Assembly (NCBI GenBank): GCA_021129785.1 | Contig: JAJOKQ010000108.1 | Location: forward strand, 1 to 5,954 | Source: Clostridiales bacterium | GTDB lineage: Bacteria; Bacillota; Clostridia; Peptostreptococcales; NVVX01 | Direction of reading: 5' to 3' | Length of the DNA: 5,954 nucleotides | In this document: positions 1 through 5,942 of the stretch, piece by piece | How positions within the stretch are numbered: the first letter of the stretch is position 1 | How the letters are laid out: each line of letters starts with the position of its first letter | Translations under genes and position numbers: made by a program | Notes under the pieces: model-generated | The model's input: only the letters and a program-made list of their open reading frames with translations | The model's database searches: none | What the model was told of the DNA's origin: nothing

Positions 1-212
1 TTGTGGTATTAACAACCGCATCTATATTTGCATTGAATTTTACAATTGGAATTGTGCAAAAGAAACAAATCAAAAATTATAAGTTCTTAAATCAACTGCT
101 TATATATACTTTTATTCAGCTTGGCTTAACTTGTATTTTGCTAATAGCATCTGTTATAGAAGCCTTTATTTCACCAGTTTTTATGATGTTGATTCTTCGG
201 TTTATAAACTGA
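1..212 (+). CDS. spoIIM: Probable stage II sporulation protein M (SpoIIM), C-terminal fragment
   Basis: The reading frame is open from the left edge to a TGA at 210-212, so only about 70 C-terminal residues are visible; the GTG at 3-5 is probably an internal Val codon. The fragment is hydrophobic, with a membrane segment near the start (around LTTASIFALNFTIGIV), a short basic linker (QKKQIKNYK) and a second long membrane stretch ending in IEAFISPVFM and a short tail. The 'IEA-ISP' ending is what I recognise from SpoIIM/DUF95 proteins. In sporulating bacteria SpoIIM works with SpoIID and SpoIIP in septal peptidoglycan remodelling during engulfment. Its position directly upstream of xerD and deoB matches the conserved Firmicute order, which supports the call. 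In B. subtilis the gene is under sigma-E; no promoter for it lies in the window. Another small polytopic membrane protein cannot be excluded from this fragment alone. Confidence 0.72.
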   Translation, partial: VVLTTASIFALNFTIGIVQKKQIKNYKFLNQLLIYTFIQLGLTCILLIASVIEAFISPVFMMLILRFIN

Positions 213-297
213 TTTATTATGTATCTTAAAATATTAGCAGGATTTCTATAAGTTTTATTGAATATAGAAATATAGACAGGTTGAATATTATACTGAC

Positions 298-303
298 GAG
301 GAG
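298..303 (+). promoter_or_regulatory. Ribosome binding site that fixes the xerD start
   Basis: GAGGAG lies 7 nt upstream of the ATG at 311. The reading frame also offers an upstream TTG at 281, but that start has no Shine-Dalgarno sequence and would place this GAGGAG inside the coding region. The ATG at 311 gives 294 residues, close to the usual XerD length of about 295-298. Confidence 0.85.
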
Positions 304-310
304 TTTTTGT

Positions 311-1195
311 ATGTACGAACTTATTTCTGATTTTGGAACATATTTGACTTATGAAAAACGCATTTCTAAAAACACGTTAGATTCCTATAAACGTGATATA
401 TCTCAATATATTCTGTACTTGCATAATAGTAATATAAGAAACATAAGTGTTGCAAATAATACAACTATAATTACATATTTGATTTTTCTTCAAAAAGAAA
501 AAAAATCAGCATCTACAATAGCTAGGAGCTTGTCTTCTTTAAAAACTTTTTATCGTTTCTTAATGTATAAGAAAATTGTTGATACCGACCCAACGTTTAA
601 TTTAGAGTCGCCTAAGCAGAAAAAAAAGAAATTGCCTGTTCTTGCTATAGATGAAATTAAAAACCTACTCAATCAACCTAAAGCTACAAGTGCAAAGGGA
701 GCGCGTGATAAAGCAATGTTAGAACTTTTGTATGCGACAGGAATGAAAGTTACTGAACTTATCTCATTAAAAATTGATGATGTTTTCTTAGACTTGTCTT
801 TCGTAAAATGCTACAATGGAGAGCGTGAAAGAATTGTTCCTATAGGTAGAGTGGCATTAGATGCACTTAATGAGTATATGAAAGAGTATAGAGTGAAGCA
901 TATTAAAAATTTAGACAAAAAAATATTATTTTTGAATAGTTCAGGGGAAGGTTTAACACGACAAGGTTTGTGGAAAATACTTAAGCATTATGCAAAGCAA
1001 GCTAATCTAAATAAGACGATAACTCCACAAACTATTAGGCATTCATTTGCTGCTCACATGATCCAAAACGGTGCAGATTTAAACTCAATTCAAGAAATAC
1101 TTGGACATGCAGATATTTCTACTACACAAATTTATACGCAATTTGCCAAGAGGAAAATAAAAGACGTTTATGCTAAAACGCACCCTAGAGCATAA
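311..1195 (+). CDS. xerD: XerD-type tyrosine recombinase with three substituted catalytic residues
   Basis: A 294-residue integrase/recombinase of the XerC/XerD class. Residues 1 to about 85 form the N-terminal SAM-like DNA-binding domain (YLTYEKRISKNTLDSYKRD); about 100-294 form the catalytic domain, ending in the typical HPRA tail. XerD normally resolves chromosome dimers at dif with a partner recombinase. By hand alignment to E. coli XerD (R148, K172, H244, R247, H270, Y279) this protein has K146, N169, Q240, R243, H266 and Y275. The nucleophilic Tyr (STTQIYTQF), the second Arg (IRHSF) and the LGH His are kept, but Arg-I (GMKVTEL instead of GLRVSEL), the beta-hairpin Lys (YNGERER instead of GKGNKER) and His-II (TPQTIRH instead of TPHVLRH) are all replaced. 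The frame is intact, so this is not simple decay by frameshift. The location between spoIIM and deoB matches B. subtilis ripX, so orthology by position is likely; activity at dif is doubtful. Confidence 0.9.
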   Translation: MYELISDFGTYLTYEKRISKNTLDSYKRDISQYILYLHNSNIRNISVANNTTIITYLIFLQKEKKSASTIARSLSSLKTFYRFLMYKKIVDTDPTFNLESPKQKKKKLPVLAIDEIKNLLNQPKATSAKGARDKAMLELLYATGMKVTELISLKIDDVFLDLSFVKCYNGERERIVPIGRVALDALNEYMKEYRVKHIKNLDKKILFLNSSGEGLTRQGLWKILKHYAKQANLNKTITPQTIRHSFAAHMIQNGADLNSIQEILGHADISTTQIYTQFAKRKIKDVYAKTHPRA

Positions 1196-1197
1196 AT

Positions 1198-1225
1198 CAA
1201 GACAAGGGGACAGGGACTTGTCTTG
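1198..1225 (+). repeat. Perfect 9-bp hairpin with G-rich loop between xerD and deoB
   Basis: CAAGACAAG (1198-1206) is the exact reverse complement of CTTGTCTTG (1217-1225), around a 10-nt loop GGGACAGGGA. It begins 3 nt after the xerD stop and ends about 10 nt before the deoB Shine-Dalgarno. It is followed by an A-tract, not a U-tract, so it is a poor intrinsic terminator for + strand transcription. It could stabilise or process the message, modulate deoB translation, or be a REP-like repeat (the GGGGACAGGGAC core recalls dispersed palindromes I have seen in clostridial genomes; this is from memory only). Confidence 0.75.
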
Positions 1226-1235
1226 TTACAAAAAA

Positions 1236-1242
1236 AAGGAGG
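1236..1242 (+). promoter_or_regulatory. Ribosome binding site that fixes the deoB start
   Basis: AAGGAGG lies 7 nt before the ATG at 1250, close to ideal. The frame is open back to a TTG at 1223, but that start would overlap the hairpin and encode the Shine-Dalgarno itself (KGG), so ATG 1250 is chosen. Confidence 0.9.
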
Positions 1243-1249
1243 AAAAATT

Positions 1250-2425
1250 ATGATTAACAGAGTTGTACTTTTAGTTATAGACAGTGTAGGCATTGGATAT
1301 TTACCAGATGCAGATAAATATGGAGACTATGGTGCCAACACTCTAGGTAATATAGCATTACATACTGGAGGTATATCATTACCTAATATGAGAGCTTTAG
1401 GACTAGGTAATATCGATGAAATAAAAGGAGTAGAACCAATAGCTGACCCAACGGGTGCTTTTGGACGTGCCAATGAACTTTCTTCTGGTAAAGATACAAC
1501 TACAGGTCATTGGGAAATAACAGGTTTGTATGTTGAAGAGCCATTTAATACTTTCCCTAATGGATTTTCTGAGGAAATTATTAAGGAGTTTGAAAATAGA
1601 ATAGGTAAAAAGACTTTAGGCAATTATGCAGCTTCTGGAACAGTAATTATTGAAGATTTGGGAAAAAAACATTTGGAAACCGGGTACCCAATTGTATATA
1701 CTTCTGCTGATAGTGTTTTTCAAATTGCTGCTCATGAAGATATTATCTCAGTACCAGAACTATATAAAATGTGTGAAATAGCAAGAGAGATTATGATGGG
1801 AGAAAATGCTGTAGCAAGAATAATTGCTAGACCTTTTGATGGAGAACTTGGTAGTTTTCAAAGAACAACTAATAGAAAAGACTATTCTTTAGACCCACCC
1901 TCTAAGACAGTTTTAGATTTAGCTAAAAATGAAGGATTAGAGGTTATTGGAATTGGAAAAATTGAAGATATCTTTAATAGTAAAGGCATTACTAGCGCAA
2001 TACATACAAAAAGTAATATGTCGGGTGTTGATGCTACTATTGAGAGTTTGAATAAGGAAAGTAAGGGTATAATATTTACGAATCTTGTAGACTTTGACGC
2101 CAAATATGGCCATAGAAGAAATCCTGAAGGTTATAAGGATGCACTAGAAGCGTTTGACAAAAGAGTACCCGATATACTGGCTGCAATGAATGATGATGAT
2201 ATATTAATAATTACTGCAGACCATGGTAATGATCCAACGTTTAAAGGAACAGACCATACTAGAGAGTATGTTCCAATACTTGTTTATGGTAAAGAAATTA
2301 AGAGTAATGTTAATTTAGGAACGAGAAAATCGTTCGCTGACATTGCCAAAACAATTTCAGAATTTTTAAGAATATCAGATACAGGTGTTGGTGAAAGCTT
2401 TGCAGAATTAGCACTTAAAAAATAG
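1250..2425 (+). CDS. deoB: Phosphopentomutase
   Basis: A 391-residue cytoplasmic enzyme of the alkaline phosphatase superfamily, which interconverts (deoxy)ribose-1-phosphate and (deoxy)ribose-5-phosphate using two Mn ions. Length matches Firmicute DeoB (about 390). Visible motifs, aligned by hand to the B. cereus enzyme: D11 in VIDSVGIG (metal), T83 in GKDTTTGHWE (the Thr that carries the phosphate), D283 and H288 in LVDFDAKYGHRR (metal), D324-H325 in TADHGNDP and H336 in GTDHTREYVP (metal). All expected metal ligands are present, so the enzyme should be active. It is the first gene of the salvage unit; the stop codon overlaps the Shine-Dalgarno of the following purine nucleoside phosphorylase, so the two are probably translationally coupled. 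It links the sugar phosphates released by the three downstream phosphorylases to the pentose phosphate pathway and, with a deoxyribose-phosphate aldolase encoded elsewhere, to glycolysis. Confidence 0.97.
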   Translation: MINRVVLLVIDSVGIGYLPDADKYGDYGANTLGNIALHTGGISLPNMRALGLGNIDEIKGVEPIADPTGAFGRANELSSGKDTTTGHWEITGLYVEEPFNTFPNGFSEEIIKEFENRIGKKTLGNYAASGTVIIEDLGKKHLETGYPIVYTSADSVFQIAAHEDIISVPELYKMCEIAREIMMGENAVARIIARPFDGELGSFQRTTNRKDYSLDPPSKTVLDLAKNEGLEVIGIGKIEDIFNSKGITSAIHTKSNMSGVDATIESLNKESKGIIFTNLVDFDAKYGHRRNPEGYKDALEAFDKRVPDILAAMNDDDILIITADHGNDPTFKGTDHTREYVPILVYGKEIKSNVNLGTRKSFADIAKTISEFLRISDTGVGESFAELALKK

Positions 2426-2437
2426 GGAGTGATTCGG

Positions 2438-3256
2438 ATGACATTATTAGAAAAAATAGAACAAACGAGTAGCTATATTCGAAAAATTTTAAGGGATAAA
2501 CCTAAAGTAGGGTTAATATTAGGGTCAGGACTAGGAGTCCTCGCTGATGAAATAGATAGCCCGCAGGTTATTCCATATAATGAAATACCACATTTTCCTG
2601 TTTCTACGGTTGAGGGGCATGCTGGTGAATTAGTTTGCGGAACATTAAAAGGAAAGCATGTTTTAGCTATGAAAGGCAGATTTCATTATTATGAGGGATA
2701 TACTATGGAAGAAGTAACTTTTCCAGTTAGAGTTATGAAAGCGCTTGGTATCGGCACTGTAATTGTAACTAATGCAGCCGGAGGAGTTAATACTGAATTT
2801 GAACCAGGAGATTTAATGATAATAGAGGATCATATTAATTTTGCATTTGATAATCCTTTGATGGGAAAAAACTTTAACGAACTAGGCGAAAGATTTACAG
2901 ATATGTCTAATGCATACAACAAGGACTTGGTTAAAGTTGCGGAAGATGTAGCCAAACTAATAAGAATGAAAATAAGAAAGGGAACATATACCTTTATGTC
3001 AGGACCAACATATGAGACACCTGCAGAAGTTAGAATGATAAAGTTCCTTGGTGGAGATGCTGTTGGAATGTCAACAGTCCCAGAAGTTATGGTAGCAGTA
3101 CATAGTGGGATGAAAGTTCTAGGGATTTCTTGCATAAGTAATATGGCAGCAGGAATTTTAGATCAACCCCTAAACCACGAAGAAGTTATTGAAACAACAC
3201 AAATAGTAAAAGCACAGTTTATATCATATATAAAGCAAATTTTGTTGAAAATTTAA
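2438..3256 (+). CDS. punA: Purine nucleoside phosphorylase, trimeric class (6-oxopurine type)
   Basis: A 272-residue enzyme that splits inosine, guanosine and their deoxy forms with phosphate into base plus (deoxy)ribose-1-phosphate. I chose ATG 2438 because TAGGGAGTG, which includes the deoB stop, sits 8 nt upstream; a GTG at 2429 lies within that Shine-Dalgarno. By hand alignment with human PNP all key residues are kept: S30 (GLILGSGLG), H61 (TVEGHAG), R81 and H83 (KGRFHYYEGY) for phosphate, Y85 and H247 (LNHEEV) near the sugar, and E193 (GPTYETPAE) plus N235 (CISNMAAG), which read 6-oxopurines in human PNP (E201, N243). Twelve nt separate it from deoB and 50 nt from its paralogue downstream. 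One local oddity is NFAFDNPL, where the paralogue and many relatives read N-TGDNPL. This copy is the orthodox one of the pair. Confidence 0.95.
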   Translation: MTLLEKIEQTSSYIRKILRDKPKVGLILGSGLGVLADEIDSPQVIPYNEIPHFPVSTVEGHAGELVCGTLKGKHVLAMKGRFHYYEGYTMEEVTFPVRVMKALGIGTVIVTNAAGGVNTEFEPGDLMIIEDHINFAFDNPLMGKNFNELGERFTDMSNAYNKDLVKVAEDVAKLIRMKIRKGTYTFMSGPTYETPAEVRMIKFLGGDAVGMSTVPEVMVAVHSGMKVLGISCISNMAAGILDQPLNHEEVIETTQIVKAQFISYIKQILLKI

Positions 3257-3306
3257 ATATTGGTAAGTTATAGAACAATCAAAAAAACATATAAGGGGAT
3301 TACAAA

Positions 3307-4134
3307 ATGAGTAATTTATTAAAAGAAGTAAATGAAGCGAGTAAGTACATTTTAAGTAAAACAGGTAGAAACCCAAAAATTGGCCTGATTTTAGGTTCTG
3401 GATTAGGTGATTTAGCAGATCAGATAGCTAAAGGTGTTAGTATAGATTACAAAGACATACCGCACTTTCCAACGTCAACTGTCGAAGGACACGCAGGTAG
3501 ACTTGTTGTTGGAATGTTAGAAGGAAAAGAAGTTATAGCTATGAAAGGCAGATTTCACTATTATGAAGGCTATTCAATGCAACAAGTAACGTTTCCAGTA
3601 AGGGTTATGCAAAAACTAGGTGTTGAGCTTATTATTGTAACTAATGCATGCGGGGGATTAAACCCTCATTTTCATGCTGGAGCTTTAATGATTATTAATG
3701 ACCATATAAACTTTACAGGAGATAATCCATTGCTTGGCAAAAACGAAAAATCTTTTGGACCAAGATTTCCTGATATGTCAAATGCGTACGATAGTAAATT
3801 AGTTAAACTAGCGCACAAAGTAGGAGAAAAACTTGGAGTGCAGACTTTTGAAGGTGTATATTTATCTATCTCTGGGCCAAACTATTTGGCAAAGGCTGAG
3901 CTTACTATGGTTAGAAGATTAGGCGCAGACACAATAGGAATGTCTACTGTTCCAGAAGTTATCGTAGCGAGTCATGCAGGCATTAAAGTCATTGGGATTT
4001 CATGCATTACAGATATGGCTATTCCGGATGAATTACATTCCGTTAGTCATGAACAAGTAATGGAAATGGCAAGTCAGACGAAACCTAAGTTTATTAAACT
4101 TGTTAAAGGAATTTTAAATGAGGTGCAGCTTTAA
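3307..4134 (+). CDS. Diverged purine nucleoside phosphorylase paralogue, probably altered base specificity
   Basis: A 275-residue member of the same trimeric PNP/MTAP family as the gene just upstream; my hand alignment gives about 70% identity over the N-terminal 97 aligned residues. AAGGGG at 3293-3298 lies 8 nt before ATG 3307. Phosphate and ribose sites are intact: S31, H62, R82, H84, Y86 and H248. The base-reading residues are changed: the position of human Glu201 is L194 (GPNYLAKAE instead of GPTYETPAE) and that of Asn243 is D236 (CITDMAIPD instead of CISNMAAG). In human PNP an Asn243-to-Asp change shifts preference toward 6-aminopurines, and MTAP has Asp in this region, so adenosine or a related nucleoside is a reasonable substrate guess; this is inference. 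The reading frame and remaining motifs look fully functional. Its TAA overlaps the pdp start. A general 'purine-nucleoside phosphorylase' label is secure; the substrate is not. Confidence 0.9.
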   Translation: MSNLLKEVNEASKYILSKTGRNPKIGLILGSGLGDLADQIAKGVSIDYKDIPHFPTSTVEGHAGRLVVGMLEGKEVIAMKGRFHYYEGYSMQQVTFPVRVMQKLGVELIIVTNACGGLNPHFHAGALMIINDHINFTGDNPLLGKNEKSFGPRFPDMSNAYDSKLVKLAHKVGEKLGVQTFEGVYLSISGPNYLAKAELTMVRRLGADTIGMSTVPEVIVASHAGIKVIGISCITDMAIPDELHSVSHEQVMEMASQTKPKFIKLVKGILNEVQL

Positions 4135-5459
4135 TGAGCATAGTTGACATAATACTAAAAAAAAGAAATGGTAAATTTCTTAGTAAAGAAGAAATTGATT
4201 TTTTTATTCAGGGCTATACAGAAGGAACAATTCCTGATTATCAAGCTTCTTCACTATTAATGGCAATATATTTTCAAAAAATGTCAAAGGAAGAAACTGC
4301 ATATTTGACAGAGGCTATGATGAATTCTGGACAGTTAGTTAATCTAGCAGGAATTGAAGGAATTAAGGTAGACAAGCATAGCACAGGTGGTGTTGGCGAC
4401 AAGACTACAATTGCTTTAGGTGCAATGGTAGCAGCGTGTGGTGTTCCTGTTGCAAAAATGTCAGGCAGAGGACTCGGTCATACAGGCGGAACAATAGATA
4501 AGTTGGAATCAATTCCTGGATTTTCTGTAGAGCTATCTATTGATCAATTTATAGAAAATGTTAATAAAATTAAAATAGCTGTAATGGGACAAACAAATGA
4601 TTTAGCTCCTGCGGATAAAAAATTGTATTCGCTTAGAGATGTTACTGGTACTGTAGATAATATTTCTTTAATTGCTGGTAGTATAATGTCTAAAAAACTA
4701 GCAGCAGGTGCTGATGCAATATTACTAGATGTAAAAACAGGAAATGGCGCTTTTATGAAAGATATTGACTCTTCCTTTGAACTGGCTAGAGAAATGGTTT
4801 CGATTGGTAACAAAATGAAAAGAGATACAATCGCAATAGTTACAGATATGGATCAACCACTTGGCTTAGCTATAGGAAACAGTTTAGAAGTAAAAGAAGC
4901 AATTGAAACACTAAAAGGGAATGGACCAGAAGACTTTACAAACTTATGTGAAGAATTAGGAGCATATATGCTCATTCTAGCAAAAAAAGTTTCGACTGTT
5001 GAAGAAGGAAAGAAAATGATACAAGAAGTAGTCAAATCTGGTGAAGCTCTAAAAGTTTTCAAAAAATTTATAGCGTCCCAAGGTGGTGACGTAGATTATA
5101 TAGAAAACATTGACTTACTCCCAAAATCAAACTACGTCTATGAGCTTAAATCAGAGAAAACAGGCTATGTAAGTCAAATAAAGGCTATGGATATTGGAAT
5201 TGCAGCTTTGCTTTTAGGTGCAGGTAGAGAAAGAAAAGACAGCATAATTGACTTGTCTGTAGGGATACTTTTGAATAAAAAAGTGGGAGACTCAGTTAAA
5301 AAAGGGGAAATTCTAGCTAATATTCATTATAACGACGAATTAAAAAAAGTGTTGGCTCTAGAAAAATTAAATTATGCTTATAAAATCACTAAAGATAAAC
5401 CAATTTTAAGACCTTTGATTCATGGGATAGTATCTGATACAGGAATAGAAAAAATATAG
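4134..5459 (+). CDS. pdp: Pyrimidine-nucleoside phosphorylase
   Basis: A 441-residue enzyme that reversibly phosphorolyses uridine, thymidine and deoxyuridine to base plus (deoxy)ribose-1-phosphate; it acts in the cytoplasm as a dimer. Visible parts: N-terminal helical domain (1-65); KHSTGGVGDKTT phosphate-binding segment (81-92); the family signature SGRGLGHTGGTIDKLE (110-125); R168, S183 and K187 in LYSLRDVTGT and SLIAGSIMSKK, the pyrimidine-binding residues of this family; the LLDVKTGNGAFMK segment (197-209); and a C-terminal alpha/beta domain ending around GIEKI. Length is close to bacterial PyNP (about 433-440). The start overlaps the preceding stop codon (TAATG), with GAGGTG at 4120-4125 supplying an 8-nt-spaced Shine-Dalgarno, so it is translationally coupled. 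In B. subtilis pdp sits in a separate operon with dra and nupC; here it is joined to the purine phosphorylases and deoB. The gene ends in TAG. Bifunctional uridine/thymidine use is expected from the family, not shown by the sequence. Confidence 0.96.
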   Translation: MSIVDIILKKRNGKFLSKEEIDFFIQGYTEGTIPDYQASSLLMAIYFQKMSKEETAYLTEAMMNSGQLVNLAGIEGIKVDKHSTGGVGDKTTIALGAMVAACGVPVAKMSGRGLGHTGGTIDKLESIPGFSVELSIDQFIENVNKIKIAVMGQTNDLAPADKKLYSLRDVTGTVDNISLIAGSIMSKKLAAGADAILLDVKTGNGAFMKDIDSSFELAREMVSIGNKMKRDTIAIVTDMDQPLGLAIGNSLEVKEAIETLKGNGPEDFTNLCEELGAYMLILAKKVSTVEEGKKMIQEVVKSGEALKVFKKFIASQGGDVDYIENIDLLPKSNYVYELKSEKTGYVSQIKAMDIGIAALLLGAGRERKDSIIDLSVGILLNKKVGDSVKKGEILANIHYNDELKKVLALEKLNYAYKITKDKPILRPLIHGIVSDTGIEKI

Positions 5460-5485
5460 ACGTAATAGAAATATAGTAAAAATCT

Positions 5486-5518
5486 TTGAATATATTAAAA
5501 GACTCCTTATTGTATAAT
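5486..5518 (+). promoter_or_regulatory. Candidate promoter for the nucleotidyltransferase gene
   Basis: The 119-nt gap after pdp holds a consensus -10 TATAAT (5513-5518). The best -35-like hexamer, TTGAAT at 5486-5491, is 21 nt away, which is too far for a normal housekeeping promoter; it is 16 nt from a weaker TATTGT at 5508-5513. In such AT-rich DNA the match may be chance. I see no convincing intrinsic terminator between pdp and this point. Confidence 0.3.
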
Positions 5519-5578
5519 GAACTAAGTTGATGGAAAACCTATTAAAAAATACAATGGTAGTGTTACGAGGGGGATAAT

Positions 5579-5908
5579 ATGATTTCAAGAAAAAAAATTG
5601 ACGAAATTGTTAAAATAATTGTAGTAAATGTAAAGCCTGAAAGAGTAATTCTGTTTGGTTCTTAGGCTGAAGATGTACCTAATGAAGATAGTGATTTGGA
5701 CATACTAGTTGTAAATAATACGAGTATCCCAAGGCATAGAAGATCAAGAGAAATAAGAAAATATCTTAGGGGAGTTAAAGTACCTATTGATCTGATTGTT
5801 TACACGCAGGAAGAAATAGATGATTGGAAAGATCAGAAGCATGCCTTTATTAATAAAATATTAGAAAAGGGGCAAGAGCTTTATGGAGAAAAGGGTTGGA
5901 TTAATTAA
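5579..5908 (+). pseudogene. MNT-type minimal nucleotidyltransferase, interrupted by an in-frame TAG
   Basis: Reading from ATG 5579, with GAGGGGG at 5567-5573 as ribosome binding site, gives 109 codons with one TAG at codon 29 (5663-5665). The residues read as an N-terminal helix, VILFGS, stop, then AEDVPNEDSDLDILVV and a C-terminal part to GWIN. This is the pol-beta-fold minimal nucleotidyltransferase pattern: GS motif, two metal Asp (D39, D41) and a third Asp (D71 in VPIDLIVYT). Such proteins usually pair with a HEPN protein; in studied MntA/HepT systems the MNT enzyme modifies and neutralises the HEPN toxin. The stop falls immediately after the catalytic Gly-Ser, so the N-terminal peptide alone cannot work, and a restart at TTG 5696 would lack the GS motif. 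One base change from TAT/TAC, CAG or AAG would explain it. Readthrough or a sequencing error are alternatives; TAG is used as a normal stop by deoB and pdp here. Confidence 0.8.
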
Positions 5909-5942
5909 AGAATGGATACGTGAACTCGTCCAGCTATGCTGA
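5883..5942 (+). pseudogene. Possible start of a HEPN-family partner gene, cut short
   Basis: ATG 5883 opens a frame that overlaps the last 26 nt of the nucleotidyltransferase gene and has AAGGGG at 5867-5872, 10 nt upstream. It reads MEKRVGLIKEWIR, then ELVQLC and a TGA at 5940-5942. An 'IKEWI'-like beginning followed by an acidic helix is common in HEPN proteins encoded just after MNT genes, and a short overlap is a usual arrangement. The expected continuation is missing; from about 5919 the sequence changes composition. I infer a HEPN gene broken by an insertion or deletion, but thirteen residues are too few to be sure. Confidence 0.35.

Noticed and set aside
258..294. Housekeeping promoter for xerD (TTGAAT with TATTAT or TATACT)
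   Set aside because: The spacing is 22 nt or more, outside the normal 16-18 range, and no better -35/-10 pair was found in 213-310.
1198..1237. Intrinsic transcription terminator after xerD
   Set aside because: The hairpin is real, but it is followed by TTAC and an A-tract rather than a T-tract, and the opposite strand also lacks a T-run after the stem.
1882..2103. Reverse-strand open frame of 73 codons within deoB
   Set aside because: It lies wholly inside a well-conserved gene, has no family motif and no ribosome binding site that I can see; it is a shadow of deoB.
2830..3135. Reverse-strand open frame of 101 codons within the first purine phosphorylase
   Set aside because: Fully contained in the phosphorylase coding region, whose motifs run through it; a composition artefact.
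2438..4134. Recent duplication or recombination between the two purine phosphorylase genes
   Set aside because: Short stretches such as the KGRFHYYEGY region are nearly identical at DNA level, but about 30% of residues differ even in the best-conserved half, and the differences are spread evenly, so the duplication is old.
4544..5062. Two reverse-strand open frames within pdp
   Set aside because: Both sit inside pdp and encode low-complexity Ser/Ile/Phe-rich peptides typical of antisense reading of AT-rich genes.
5406..5588. Reverse-strand 60-codon frame across the end of pdp and the following gap
   Set aside because: Overlaps the conserved 3' end of pdp, and the peptide is a Tyr/Phe/Ile-rich string with no recognisable feature.
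5579..5665. A separate functional small peptide of 28 residues ending at the TAG
   Set aside because: Its sequence is clearly the N-terminal helix and GS motif of the nucleotidyltransferase continued in the same frame downstream.
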